A DNA stretch of 64,000 bases from Rusavskia elegans (Eukaryota; Ascomycota; Lecanoromycetes; Teloschistales; Teloschistaceae), in the NCBI GenBank assembly GCA_011316305.1, contig SAUG01000016.1, forward strand, positions 62,001 to 126,000, given 5' to 3'. This document shows positions 12,607-24,215 of this stretch, in pieces; position 1 is the stretch's first letter, and each line of letters begins with the position of its first letter. The translations under genes and the position numbers were made by a program. The notes below the pieces were generated by a model. The model made no database searches. It saw only the letters and a program-made list of their open reading frames with translations, and was not told where the DNA came from.

Positions 12607-13797
12607 TAGACGGGCTATTTTAATAAAGATTTCTAGTATTTCGGAAATCCGATTCGAGTATTAATAAATTAATTTAATCTGATCTACTAAATAGTTTAAA
12701 TCGGTTTTTAATATTAGAAACGAAAATTAGATCGGGTTATAAAATAGGAATTAATAGAAATTTTATTTAACCCGATTTATAATTATATTAGATAATCGAA
12801 TACTATAGTTTTTATAAATGGTTTTTACTTTAGATATATTATTTCTTTTATTTATAATAGATGATTTAGATAGTATAGAGCGGAAATATATCTAATATAT
12901 TACTAGCTAATATAATAGCTATAATTTATATCATTTTTTTCCGGATTTTTTAATTATATAAAGCTCGATTATTAATTAATTTATAATTTTCTAACTATAT
13001 TTCTAAATTTTTTATTAAATTTTTAATAAATAAAAATCTTTAATTTAGATAGTAAATCGTTTAATATAGATTACTTCTAGAATAGAATCAAATTAATATA
13101 AATATAGTCGAATACAAATAGTAATATAATAGAATAAAATATTTATCTATTAGATAAATAATAATATATATTTTTATCGATTTCTATAAAACTATTAATA
13201 CTATATTCTATATTCTAAAAACTCTAGCTAAATTAATATTTATAATAATATTTTTAAAGATTCTACGGTATAGTTTAGTAAATAATACTTTTAGAGTTAG
13301 ATTTCCGAAATCCTTTTAATAGTAATAGATATCTCGAAAAACTATAGTATTAATCTTTTTTTATATTTCTATTACTATATTATTAGCTAGACTATTTAAA
13401 ATCAATTATTTCATAATATTATTTTTACTATTATACTTGTAGATTTTCTTTTCTATTATTTGATTTTATTATCTCTAGTCTTTTCTAGACTTTTATAAAT
13501 TAGTTTCGTAATATTTTATATACTAAAATATATTTTTATACTATTGTATTATTTGATATATTACTTCGGTATATTATAATTTTATTAATAAAAAAAAGAT
13601 TTTATAATTTAGAAAAAGAGATTTTAACGATTTTAATAGATTAAATTTAGATTTCTAGATTTAGTCCGAAATCGAATCGAATTAAATTCTAGAAAAATAT
13701 AATTTTATTCGAATTAGATCGGATAATTTTTTAACTCGATTCGAATCGGATCGAATTAATTAATCTAGATTTAAAATCCGATTCTACGACCAGTCTA
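12607..13797 (-). mobile_element. Long TAGACTGG-family member, 1,191 bp
   Basis: The ends are tagacggg and ccagtcta, with identical flanking 8-mers attttata (12,599-12,606 and 13,798-13,805). The terminal parts match the short MITEs. The middle (about 12,830-13,620) is extra and has no usable open frame. Parts of that middle resemble, in reverse complement, the interior of the 18,361-19,920 element. The long form is therefore a real second size class, perhaps closer to the ancestral element. Confidence 0.8.
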
Positions 13798-13805
13798 ATT
13801 TTATA

Positions 13806-15640
13806 TATTTTTTTATAATTCGATTAATCGTCGATTACGTAGAAAATATTATATTCATACGCTAACGTTGGATATAGAATATAAAAACTAGTATTCTAAT
13901 TTAAATAACTTAAATTAAAAATTTTATATAATTAATTCGAATCTATTCCGTGATATATTCGTAATATAATCTTCTATAATCTATATAAATTATTAGAAAA
14001 TACTAATATATATATACTCTATAGTGACTTTTTTTCGTTTTTTTCTACTAGTACCTGTAATTACTATAGATTGATTCAATTAATACTATCGTATTTAACG
14101 TAGATATCTTTATTTGTAGTCTAGACTGTAAGCTAATATATATAGAATTTCAACTAATAAAATAGGATTTATAACTATAATTATATTTTTTTTATTAAAA
14201 GGAATAAAATTTCAAAATTAAAACTGCTAAATTCGAACTATTCGATAATATCGACCGAGTTTTCGCTAGTCCGTCTACTATAATAGATTTTAAATTCCGG
14301 AATCTTTTAATTCTAATTGTAATTAGATTGACTATCGGGTCGGCTTTCGAATTTAAATTAGCTAATCCGATCCGATTTAATTTAAATCGAATTAGATTTT
14401 TTAAAAATTCGATCCGATTCGGTTCCGGATCGAACCCGAAAACTCGGATTTAATCTATTAAAACCGTTAATTTTTAGTATAAAAGTATAATTTTAATATA
14501 AAAATTATATCGACCTATTTAGTAAAATTTTAATTAATTAACTCTACTAGCTAGAAGGTTTTCAGTTGGACTAATTGGAATATTTTAATATATCACTTTA
14601 ATAAATAACTAATTAATTTATAAATTATAATATTATATTATATATAAAAGATTTAGTAGATCGAATCGGATTTCTATTAATTTTTATTTTATAATCCGAT
14701 CTAATTTTTAATTCTAATATTTAGAACCGACTCGAACCGTTTAATAGGTCAGGTCGAATAGATTTACTAAAATTCGGGTCGGGTTTCCGAAATACCGATA
14801 GAAACTCGTATCGAAGTAGCCAATCTAGTTATAATATTAAAATTTCGTATTCCGAATTCATCGGAATTATAAAATTTTAACGACTATATTAAATCTTTTA
14901 TAAAAATCGTTTATTTTACGAAAATTCGATCTAAAAGTAATTAAAAATCTAAATAAATAAGTATGCTATCTAGATTTAAATACGACTATATACAAAAATG
15001 AAATAGAAAAAATTAAAATTAGTATTATCGTCTAGTCGATAGTTCTAGAAACTATATTAGTAGTTTATCATCGTACGTATTTCGAAATAGTATAAAGAAA
15101 TTCTAGATAGCGAAAAATAGTAGTTAAATAGAAAATATAATAGAATAAAAACGATCGACTGCGCTATAATCCTTTTTTAACTTTTAAATATAAAAGTTCT
15201 TTATTGTAAAAGCAATAAATATTATTGCCGTTTAAAAGCTACGGAAATAAAACGTATATATATAATAATTCAATTAAAATCACGGATAGAAGTTTTATAA
15301 AAAGAATAGTAACTAATAAAAATACGTATTTCGAACTAGTATAAAGAAATCCTAGTATATAGAAAACTGCGAGTAATATAAAATATATTTATATAAAAGA
15401 GAAATATTATTTAAATAGAGGATATAATAGAATAAAAACTATAAACGCTATAATTTTTAGTTAATTGCTTTTTTTAATTATAAAAATATTTTATTATATA
15501 AAAAATAATTATTATTACCGTTTTAAAACTACGGTAGTAAAATGTAAATATATATAATAAATTAATTATAATCTCGAATAGAAATATTATAAAAAAATCT
15601 AATATTTATATCTATGTAATTTTTATTTTAATATAATATA
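13806..15640 (+). repeat. R3 repeat copy b
   Basis: This copy is collinear with 19,960-21,560. A 494-bp MITE (14,334-14,827) interrupts it. Its 3' part is duplicated in tandem (about 15,080-15,309 and 15,325-15,600). All frames are closed. Confidence 0.5.
14334..14827 (+). mobile_element. TAGACTGG-family MITE, 494 bp
   Basis: The ends are tagattga and ccaatcta. Duplications are attgtaat (14,326-14,333) and gttataat (14,828-14,835), differing by two transitions. It is nested in R3 copy b. Confidence 0.83.
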
Positions 15641-15784
15641 AATTGACATTGTTTTATAATAAATATTTATATTAACTAATTTCAATAATATTAATATTAT
15701 AATTTCTTTTTTGAAATTTTTAATATATTAAATTAGATATTATATTTCCAAGAATTTTCTATAATTTTAATAGATTTTTTCTTT

Positions 15785-16690
15785 ATTGAATTAATTTTGA
15801 TTTTGGTTTTAATATCCGGTAAGCCAGTAGTTCGATAAATAAATCAAACGTTAGTATACCAGTATTAAATATACGGTGGTAGAATTTTTATTCTAGTTTA
15901 ATTAATATAAATAATAGTTTTTTTTATAGATTTTTAATTTAAATTTATTTAGTAATATAACGTATTCTTTTATCGATAATTTAACTAACGTAGAAATTTT
16001 TATAGATAAATATACCTCGCAGTTATCGCTTTTTCTTCTTTTATTAGTAATTCAAATCTAAAATCTTTTACGTACGTTTATATTCCCGTAATAGCTATAT
16101 AATAGCTAAACCAGACGGTAGTATCTTTATCTATAATAACTATATCTACCTATACGGTCGTTAACTACTTTATTATAACTAGAGTAATCTATTTCGACTT
16201 CGATTTAGATTTTCTTTTTATTATCTTTAAGATACGCTATCCGATTTTTCTATTATCTTTTAATCTAATCGATTAGATAAAGTTTCTAGCTATAGTAGCT
16301 AGTAATCCTTTTAAAGCTACGCGGGCTAAAGAGTATTTTAATAGTTTAGCGGAGCGTTTAGGTACGGGTTATACGATAAATATAGACGAGGCGACGAAAT
16401 TACTTCGTATTATAGCAGGCAGATATAGCGGAAATAATAGATGTTTATAATTGTTTATAACGTCAAAAAAAGAATATATAGTATTTGAATATAGTAAAGG
16501 ATTCGTGATCGAATAAAGAAAGAAATAGTCAATATAATTGAAGCTATAAATCTTGTCTAACGAATATACCTTTAGCTGTAAAAGTTTCTTTATACGTAAA
16601 TATAACAATCGTCGTCGTATATAACGTTAATAAAATATATATATATTAAAACTCAATATAATTCTAGATAAAAGCATTATAAAGAAGATA
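15785..16690 (-). repeat. R2 repeat copy d
   Basis: This is a reverse-strand R2 copy. It contains the longest open frame of the block, 79 codons on the minus strand at 16,369-16,608, which I take as a chance survivor inside decayed transposon sequence rather than a gene. The frame is Leu/Ile/Tyr-rich, as expected from RIP-mutated codons. Confidence 0.55.
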
Positions 16691-16844
16691 TAATAGACTA
16701 TAAATCTATAATATATAATATTAAATAAATTTCTAGTAATAATATAATAGATAAAAAGTAAAATATTTTTTAAATTCGAATAAATTTATTTTTTATATAT
16801 CGATTTCTTATATATAGTTTTTATTATTATAAAACTATCGTTTA

Positions 16845-17297
16845 TAGACTGGTCGTCGGGTCGAGTTTAAAATCCGAGTTAAAAAAATCGATCTAATCCG
16901 AGTCGATTTCGATTTTTCTAAATACCAAATCGATAGATTATCGGTTTCTAGTTTATAACCCGATCTAATTTAAATAATCTACTAATTCTATATTATTCGT
17001 ATTACTCGAATATAAAAGTTATACGAATAAATTCAAAAAATTCTAATTAATTAATTACGCTAGCTAGAAAGAAACTAGTTGGATTAAATATATTATCTAA
17101 TTATATTATTTATATATATAATTACTAAATTAATTTATTATAATATTATACTATTAGTAAAGGTATTATAGGTTCCTATCGGATTTTCGGATTTAATCCG
17201 AAACCGACCGTTTAGCGAGTCGAACCGGTTCGATTTATTTAAAAATCGAGTCGAGTTATAGATACTAACGGAAACCTATATCGAAATAGCCAGACCA
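16845..17297 (+). mobile_element. TAGACTGG-family MITE, 453 bp
   Basis: The ends are tagactgg and ccagacca (mutated). Identical duplications atcgttta lie at 16,837-16,844 and 17,298-17,305. Confidence 0.85.
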
Positions 17298-18360
17298 ATC
17301 GTTTATAATTGATCGATCGATAAATTGAAATTTTTCTATTTTTATTAACGATTAGAATAGAATTTACGTAATTTATTCGTATCAGTTAATCTATTATTCT
17401 AATTATATTATATTTCCGTCTAATAAATCATTAGTTTTCTATTAAAATTATATAAAATGTATTATAATATTTTAAAAAAATATTTGAAAATATATTTTAA
17501 TAATCGAATAAAATTATTAATAAAAAAGAATAGATATTTAAAAAAGATATTAACTATTTGATTTTTATCGAATTTCTATTTATTTTAGAATTTTTTTATT
17601 TCTATAACCTTTTACTAATTTAAATAATTTTTTCTATCTTTTTTCTACTTTCTATTAGAATTAATAGAATTTTTTATAATTAAAAAAAGACGATTCTAAA
17701 AATATAGTAATCGTTTTAATAAATAGATTTTTTCGATCAGTAAAGTTTTATTAATAGAAATATAACTTTTTATTAAAAATTTTATATTCGAAATTAACTA
17801 TAACTAAATTTACTTAATGAATTTCATTTATAAATATTTTGAAAATTTTAAATATTTTTAGATATTTATTTTATATAAATTTTATTCTTAAAACAATTTT
17901 ATTTTTGTAATATCTTAAAAAAAGACAATATATTATATCTATATTAGATTTATAAATTTATATTTTCCTCTGTCTAAATACTAAAGCTGAAATATAAAAT
18001 ATAAAAATATTTTATAAAATAAATTCGTTTTTTTACTAAATTTATCTATTATTTTGTTTTTTTTTATAATTTAATATAAATTAAATTCTACGATTTATCT
18101 ATATAAATTAGATCTAGTTTTAATAAAATTTAAATCTATATTTATTTCATTCCGATTTGTTTTAAATATATAATTTATTATTTCTACTATATTAATTTTA
18201 ATACTTTTAGAAATCATCTACTATTTATATAACTATTTTCTTTATTTCTATTTTCTTTATACTATAGCTATCGATAGTAATTAAAAAAAAGATTTATATT
18301 ATCTAATAGAAAAGCGATTATATAAAAGATATACTTTTATAAAAAAGAAATTTTAATTAG

Positions 18361-19920
18361 TAAATTGATTATCGGATCGGATTTCGAATATAGATTAATT
18401 AATTCGATTCGATTTAAATCGAATTAAAAAATTATCCGATCCGATTTAAATCGAATTAGATTTTTCTAGAATTTAATCTAATTTGGTTTCGGGTTAAATC
18501 CGAAATTTCGGATTTAATCTATTAAAATTATTGAAAATTCTTTTTCTATATTATAAAATATATTTTTCTACCAAGAATATAATAGTATTAAAGAGTTTTC
18601 TAGTAAATATAAATTTTATAAAATCGATTTATAGAAATCTAGAAAAAACTAAAAGTAATAGAATTAGATAAAAAATAAAGAAATCTGTTAGTATAGTAAT
18701 AAAAGTAATATTTTAGAATAATATATTCTAAATAATCTAGCTAATAATATATCGATTAAAATATAAATAGAAAATTAATATTATAAATTTCCGAAATATC
18801 TATCGCTATTAGAAAGATTTTATAAATCTAATTTTAAAAGTACTATTTACTAGACTATACCATAAAATTATTAAAAATACTACTATAAAATATAGTTTTT
18901 TAATAGTTAATAAGATATAGATTATAATATTAGTAGTAATATAAATTACTATAGAAATATATATAGCCTGGGTGACGCAGTAGTAACGCTGCGTGACCTG
19001 GAGGCTCGGCGGATCTAGCGCTTTTCGGAATTAACGGAATTAATCCGATAGATCAGGGGTTTAAATCCCTCGAAGGCTAATCTAATATTTAAGTTTTTTC
19101 TATCGACTCTAGTTAATTTTTATAGAGTTTTAAAAATATAGAAAGACTAGATAGTAGATTATCTCGGCCTAGCCCGATCGATCGAAGGAAATTAAATTAA
19201 TTAAAATTAAATAAATTACGATTTCCTTTTAGATTTTAGTCTAGATCTAACTCCTTCGGGAATCTTTAATTCGAGTTTTTAGTAAAATATTTAAGTACTA
19301 AATAATTACGTAATCTAATCGAATTAGCGCCTCTAGCGTTAAATTCGTAAAAGACTAAAATTAAAAATCCGAATGATTAATCGTATATATATAGAAATAT
19401 ATACTATTATAAATTTTATAATTAATATTAAATAAATTACTATCTAAATTAAAAATATATAGTTTATTAAAAATCTAAAAAATAATTTAAAGATATAATT
19501 AAAAAATAATAAATTAATTAATAGCCGAATTTTATATAGTTAAAAAATCTAAAAAAAAAATATATAGTCTAGAATCTTTTCTAGAAAAAGATTATATAAA
19601 CTATAGCTATTATTCTGACTAGTATAAAATAAAATATATAATTATTTTATATTGTTTAAAATATTTATTATAATTAAAAGAAATAATATATTTAAAAGAA
19701 TAATCGTATTTAAAAATTATAATATTCGATTATCTAATATAATTATAAATTAGATTAAATCGAATTTCTATCGGTTTCTATTTTATAATCCGATCCGATT
19801 TTGGATTTTAATATTAGGAACCGATCTAAACTTTTAGTAGATTAATTTAAATTAGTTTACTAAAATTTAAATCGAATTTCCGAAATACCGATAGAAATCT
19901 ATATTGAAATAGCCAGTCTA
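18361..19920 (+). mobile_element. Long TAGACTGG-family member with inserted SINE
   Basis: The ends are taaattga and ccagtcta, with identical flanking 8-mers ttaattag (18,353-18,360 and 19,921-19,928). Subtracting the inserted SINE S6 leaves about 1.1 kb, similar to the 1,191-bp member at 12,607. No open frame survives. Confidence 0.8.
18964..19389 (+). mobile_element. SINE-like element S6, about 426 bp
   Basis: It is flanked by a direct repeat tatagaaatatata (18,950-18,963 and 19,390-19,403), the kind of longer duplication made by target-primed retroposition. The head carries an A-box-like tgacgcagtag, and the B box is mutated (gggtttaaatccc). The body and TA-rich tail match S1. It is inserted in the long transposon at 18,361-19,920. 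Confidence 0.8.
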
Positions 19921-19959
19921 TTAATTAGTTATTTGCGTTTATTTCTACTGGAAAATCAA

Positions 19960-21560
19960 AAACAATTTTATAAATTCTTTTAATATTCGGTTAATCGTCG
20001 GATATAAAAACAGTTTAATATTAATACGCTAACGTAGAATATACGGTAAAAAATCTAGAATTTCAATTAAATTAAAATAGATTAAAACGCTATCTAAATT
20101 TATTTCGTATCTAATTTATATTATATTATTATTATAAATTTCTATAAACAATTTAAAATATAATATAATAGAGTTTTCGTATATATATATATATTATTGT
20201 CGAAATCTTTTCAAGATTTTTTCTCGTTCCTATATAGACTGGCCGTCGGGTCGGATTTCGAACCCGGATTCGTATCCCGGGTTTAAACCGAATCGGTTTC
20301 GATTTTTCTAGATATCGAACTAAGTCGGTTCCGATTTTTCTAGATATTAAATCGATTCGATTTTAGATTAAATCTAAATTCTTAGATTTAATCTACTAAA
20401 ACTACTGAAATCTAATATAAAAATAAAAAAATAATATAAAAATAATATCTACCTATTAAAAATTAATTTAATAAAAGGAAATATATTATCTATATAGATT
20501 ATCTATAGATAAAATTTATTAATTAATTATTAATTATATTAATTATAGTATTATACTATATATAAATAGTTTAATAAATTAGATCGGATATCTATTAGTT
20601 TCTATTTTATAACCCGATTTAATTCTCGGTTCTAATTTTAGAAACCGACCTATATCGTTTAACGGGTCGAGTTAAATCGATTTACTAAAACTCGGGTTAG
20701 GTTTCCGAAATACTAACGGAAACCCGTACCGAAGTAGCCAGTCTTTTCCTATAATTACTATAGACTAATTTAATCTATATTATTATTTCTAATATTTGAA
20801 AACTTCGTAATAGTTTAGATTACGAATTATTATATATAGAATCTCTATCAATATTATAACTACGATTATTTTTTTTTAATTTAAAAAAGTAGAATTTAAA
20901 ATCGTTAAATTCGAACTATTCGATAATGTTAACCGGATTCTCGCTAGTCTATCTACTATAATAGATTTCGAATCTCGAAAAATATTAGTTCTAATTATAA
21001 TACTATAACTTCGTATTTTAAATCCGTCGAAACAGTATAGTTTTAATAATTATATCGAATTTCTAGTAAAAATCTTTAGTCTATTAGAATTTGAACTAAA
21101 ATGCGAGCAAAAATCCGAGCTAGTAGTTAAATTAAAACATCTATCGAGTATCTAAATAAATTAATAGATTGTTTAAATTTGGATATAACTATAGACAAAA
21201 GTAAAGTAACGAAACTAAAAGAAAAAGTGAATATCTAGAAGATAGTCCTAGAAATTATATTAATAGCTTATAAATATACGTATTTGGAACTCGTATAAAG
21301 AAATTCTAATACGTAGAAATCGACGGGTATTAAAAGATATAATTATATAAAAGAAAAACGATAAATAAATAAAAGATATAATAGAAAAAACGATTAACGC
21401 TATAAACTTTGTTTTACTACTTCTTTTAACTATAAATACTTGTTTCTAGAAATGTAATAATAATAAATAACGTATAGAAACTACGGTAATTAAACGTATA
21501 TATATATAACAGTTAAATTAGAACTTCGAATAAAGATTTTATAAAAAAAAAAAATCGTAT
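19960..21560 (+). repeat. R3 repeat copy c
   Basis: This is the most complete R3 copy. A 511-bp MITE (20,235-20,745) splits it, leaving about 1.1 kb of R3 sequence. It begins near ttcggttaatcgtcggatat and ends in an A-run near 21,545-21,555. Class unknown. Confidence 0.5.
20235..20745 (+). mobile_element. TAGACTGG-family MITE, 511 bp
   Basis: The ends are tagactgg and ccagtctt. Identical duplications ttcctata lie at 20,227-20,234 and 20,746-20,753. It is nested in R3 copy c. Confidence 0.87.
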
Positions 21561-21649
21561 ATAAAATTTTATTATCAATAGAAAAGATATTATTTGAATA
21601 TATATGATAACAATATATTTGATAGTTTAATACTACTTTCACTATAGTT

Positions 21650-22085
21650 TAAATAACGTAATTGCAAGAATTGCGTTACTTGATAGACCTAATATTAAAG
21701 GATCCAGCGTTTTTCGAAATTAAAAATCAAATCCGAAAGTAGTAGATCGAAGGTTCGTATCCTTCGAAGATTAATAATATTTAAGCTTTTTCTATCGATT
21801 AAATCGATTTATAAAGAGTTTTTATAAAAAGATATTATATAATAATTAGTATCGTTCTAATTATAACGATTGATTCAAATTTCAATCAATAAAATTAAAT
21901 AATTTACGATTTATTCATTAAGATTTTAGTTTCAATCTAACTTTTTCGAAAGTTCTAAATAGATTTTCGATGAAAAATTTGGATTTTAAACAGTTATATA
22001 ATCTGATCCGTTAATACCTCTAGTATAAAATCGTAAAAAACTAATATTAAAAAGTTTAATAATTGATTCGTATATAAATATTGAC
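21650..22085 (+). mobile_element. SINE-like element S7 (variant head)
   Basis: A tRNA-like head at about 21,650-21,770 (B box aggttcgtatcct) is followed by the SINE body. The head matches the variant in S3, S5 and S9, with a gacctaatattaaaggatcc-like middle instead of ggaggcccggcggatcc, so the family has at least two subtypes. Confidence 0.6.
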
Positions 22086-22879
22086 TATTTTATATTATTA
22101 AATAAAAAAAAAAAAACTATTTCGTTGTAAATATTTATATTATACGAAAAAGAAATTGTCAATAAAAGTATCTACTAGCTAATAGAATAGAAACTTTTTC
22201 CATAGCCGAAAAGAATTTAATTTATAGCTTAAACATTTTTTAAAATTGAATTCTATATAAAATATTTTAATTCTAAAAGAATTTAAAAATTTCTAGATCG
22301 TTATATCAATCTAGACTCGTATTTTATTATTATTTAAAATGGAAAACGTATTACTATTGTCTTTAATCTTACATTATATCAATTCTAATTTTTTAAATTT
22401 TTATCGTAAAGTACTAGATCTCGTATTATATTATTTAAAAAAAATCAAAAAGTATATATTTAGCGTTTATAAATTTAATCAAAGATTTAAATTATAATAA
22501 TATTTGAACCGAAACGGATTTAAAAAAAAAATAGATAATAAAGATTGAAAGAATTTCTATAGATGGTTATTATTTTATTTTTTCTAATTTTTAAAAAGTA
22601 AAAATAGTAAAAAGTCTAATTTAAAACTATAAAATAGCTAGATAATAAATAAAATTATATCATAGGTGATGATATTAGATAAATAGATTTCAATTATAAT
22701 CTAAAATTAATAGATTATATAAATGAATATATAGAATTTTATTTAAAAAGCGAATATTTTATTTTATTTTTTAAAGCTTTAATTCTTTAATAAATACTAA
22801 AATTTCTATCTTTTATATTTAATAATGAACTATTTTATTCTATTTTGTTTTCTAATAAATATAAAATTTTATTATTCCT

Positions 22880-23043
22880 ATTTTCGATTTTAATCTTTTA
22901 CGATTTAATACTAGATATACCAACCGATCAAATTACGTGATTATTAAAAAAATTCAAATATTTTATACAAAATTCTTTTATTTATTTTAATTCTCTTATA
23001 TAAATATCTTTAGACTTTTATAAAATAAATTATTGGTTATTAT
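22880..23043 (-). mobile_element. SINE-like element S8, tail fragment
   Basis: This is the reverse complement of the SINE tail (gattttaatcttttacgatt and the following gatcaaattacgtgatta). It is cut off by the MITE at 23,044, and I did not find the rest beyond that MITE. Confidence 0.45.
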
Positions 23044-23536
23044 TAGATTGGCCGTCGGGTCGGGTTTCGAACTCGGATTCGTATTCCGAATTCGAACCGA
23101 ATCGGTTCCGACTTTTCTAGATACTAAACTAAGTCGGTTCCGATTTTTCTAGATATTAAATCGATTCGATTCCGGATTTAATCTATTAAAACCGCTAAAA
23201 TCTAATATAAAAATATAATTCTAGTATAAAAATAATATCTATCTATTAAAAATTAAATTTAATAAAAGAAAATATATTACCTATATATATTATCTATAGA
23301 TAAAATTAAATAATTAGTTATTTATTATATTAATTATAGTATTATACTATATATAAAAAGTTTAGTAAATTAGATTAAATTTCTATCGGTTTCTATTTTA
23401 TAATCCGATCCGATTTTTAGTTCTAATTTTAGAAACCGATCTATACTATTAAGTAGATCGAATTAAACTAATTTACTAAAACTCGGATCGGATTTCCGAA
23501 ATACCGACGGGAATCCGTACCGAAATAGCCAATCTA
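23044..23536 (+). mobile_element. TAGACTGG-family MITE, 493 bp
   Basis: The ends are tagattgg and ccaatcta. Identical duplications gttattat lie at 23,036-23,043 and 23,537-23,544. Confidence 0.87.
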
Positions 23537-23794
23537 GTTATTATTATTATATATAATAAAAAACTACAACGTTTATAATATTAATAAACTAAATAATTCA
23601 AAATTGAAATATATCCATCTATAAAATAGATATTAAAGAAATTAATTTTAAAAATAATTTGAATAAATTGAATTTTTCTATTTCTAATTATATTTATTAC
23701 TAATTAATGAATATTAGAAAACCTTTTTTTTTATTATTCAAAAATCTATTATATTTTCTATAATAATAATAAGATATTTCAATTCATTTAGCGT

Positions 23795-24215
23795 TGGCCT
23801 AGATAACGTAGTCGTATAATCTACGTTATCTAATAGACCTGTTATTAACGGATCTAGCGTATTTCGAAATTAAAAATTAAATCCGAAGATAGCGGGTCGA
23901 AGATTAAAATTCTTCGAAAACTAACTAATTTTTAAGTTTTTTTCTATCGATTAAATAGATTTTTATATAGAATCTTTATTTAGAGAGATTATATAGTAGC
24001 GGTATCGATCTAACTTTAGTAATCGAATAAATTTGATTAAAATTAATTGAAATAAATCGATTACGGTTTTTCTAATAGAGTTTTTATCTAAATCTAGTTC
24101 CTTCGAAAATTTTAAATAGATTTTCGATAAAATATTAAGATTTTTAAATAATTACGTAATTTGATCCGTTGATATCTCTAGTATTAGACCGTTAAAGATT
24201 AATATCAAAATCTAA
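23795..24215 (+). mobile_element. SINE-like element S9 (variant head)
   Basis: The head is at about 23,795-23,920 and the body follows. The B box is badly decayed (gaagattaaaattctt). It shares the variant head with S7. Confidence 0.55.

Noticed and set aside
16369..16608. 79-codon minus-strand gene
   Set aside because: It lies inside a RIP-mutated R2 repeat, its composition follows from AT bias, and other copies are interrupted.
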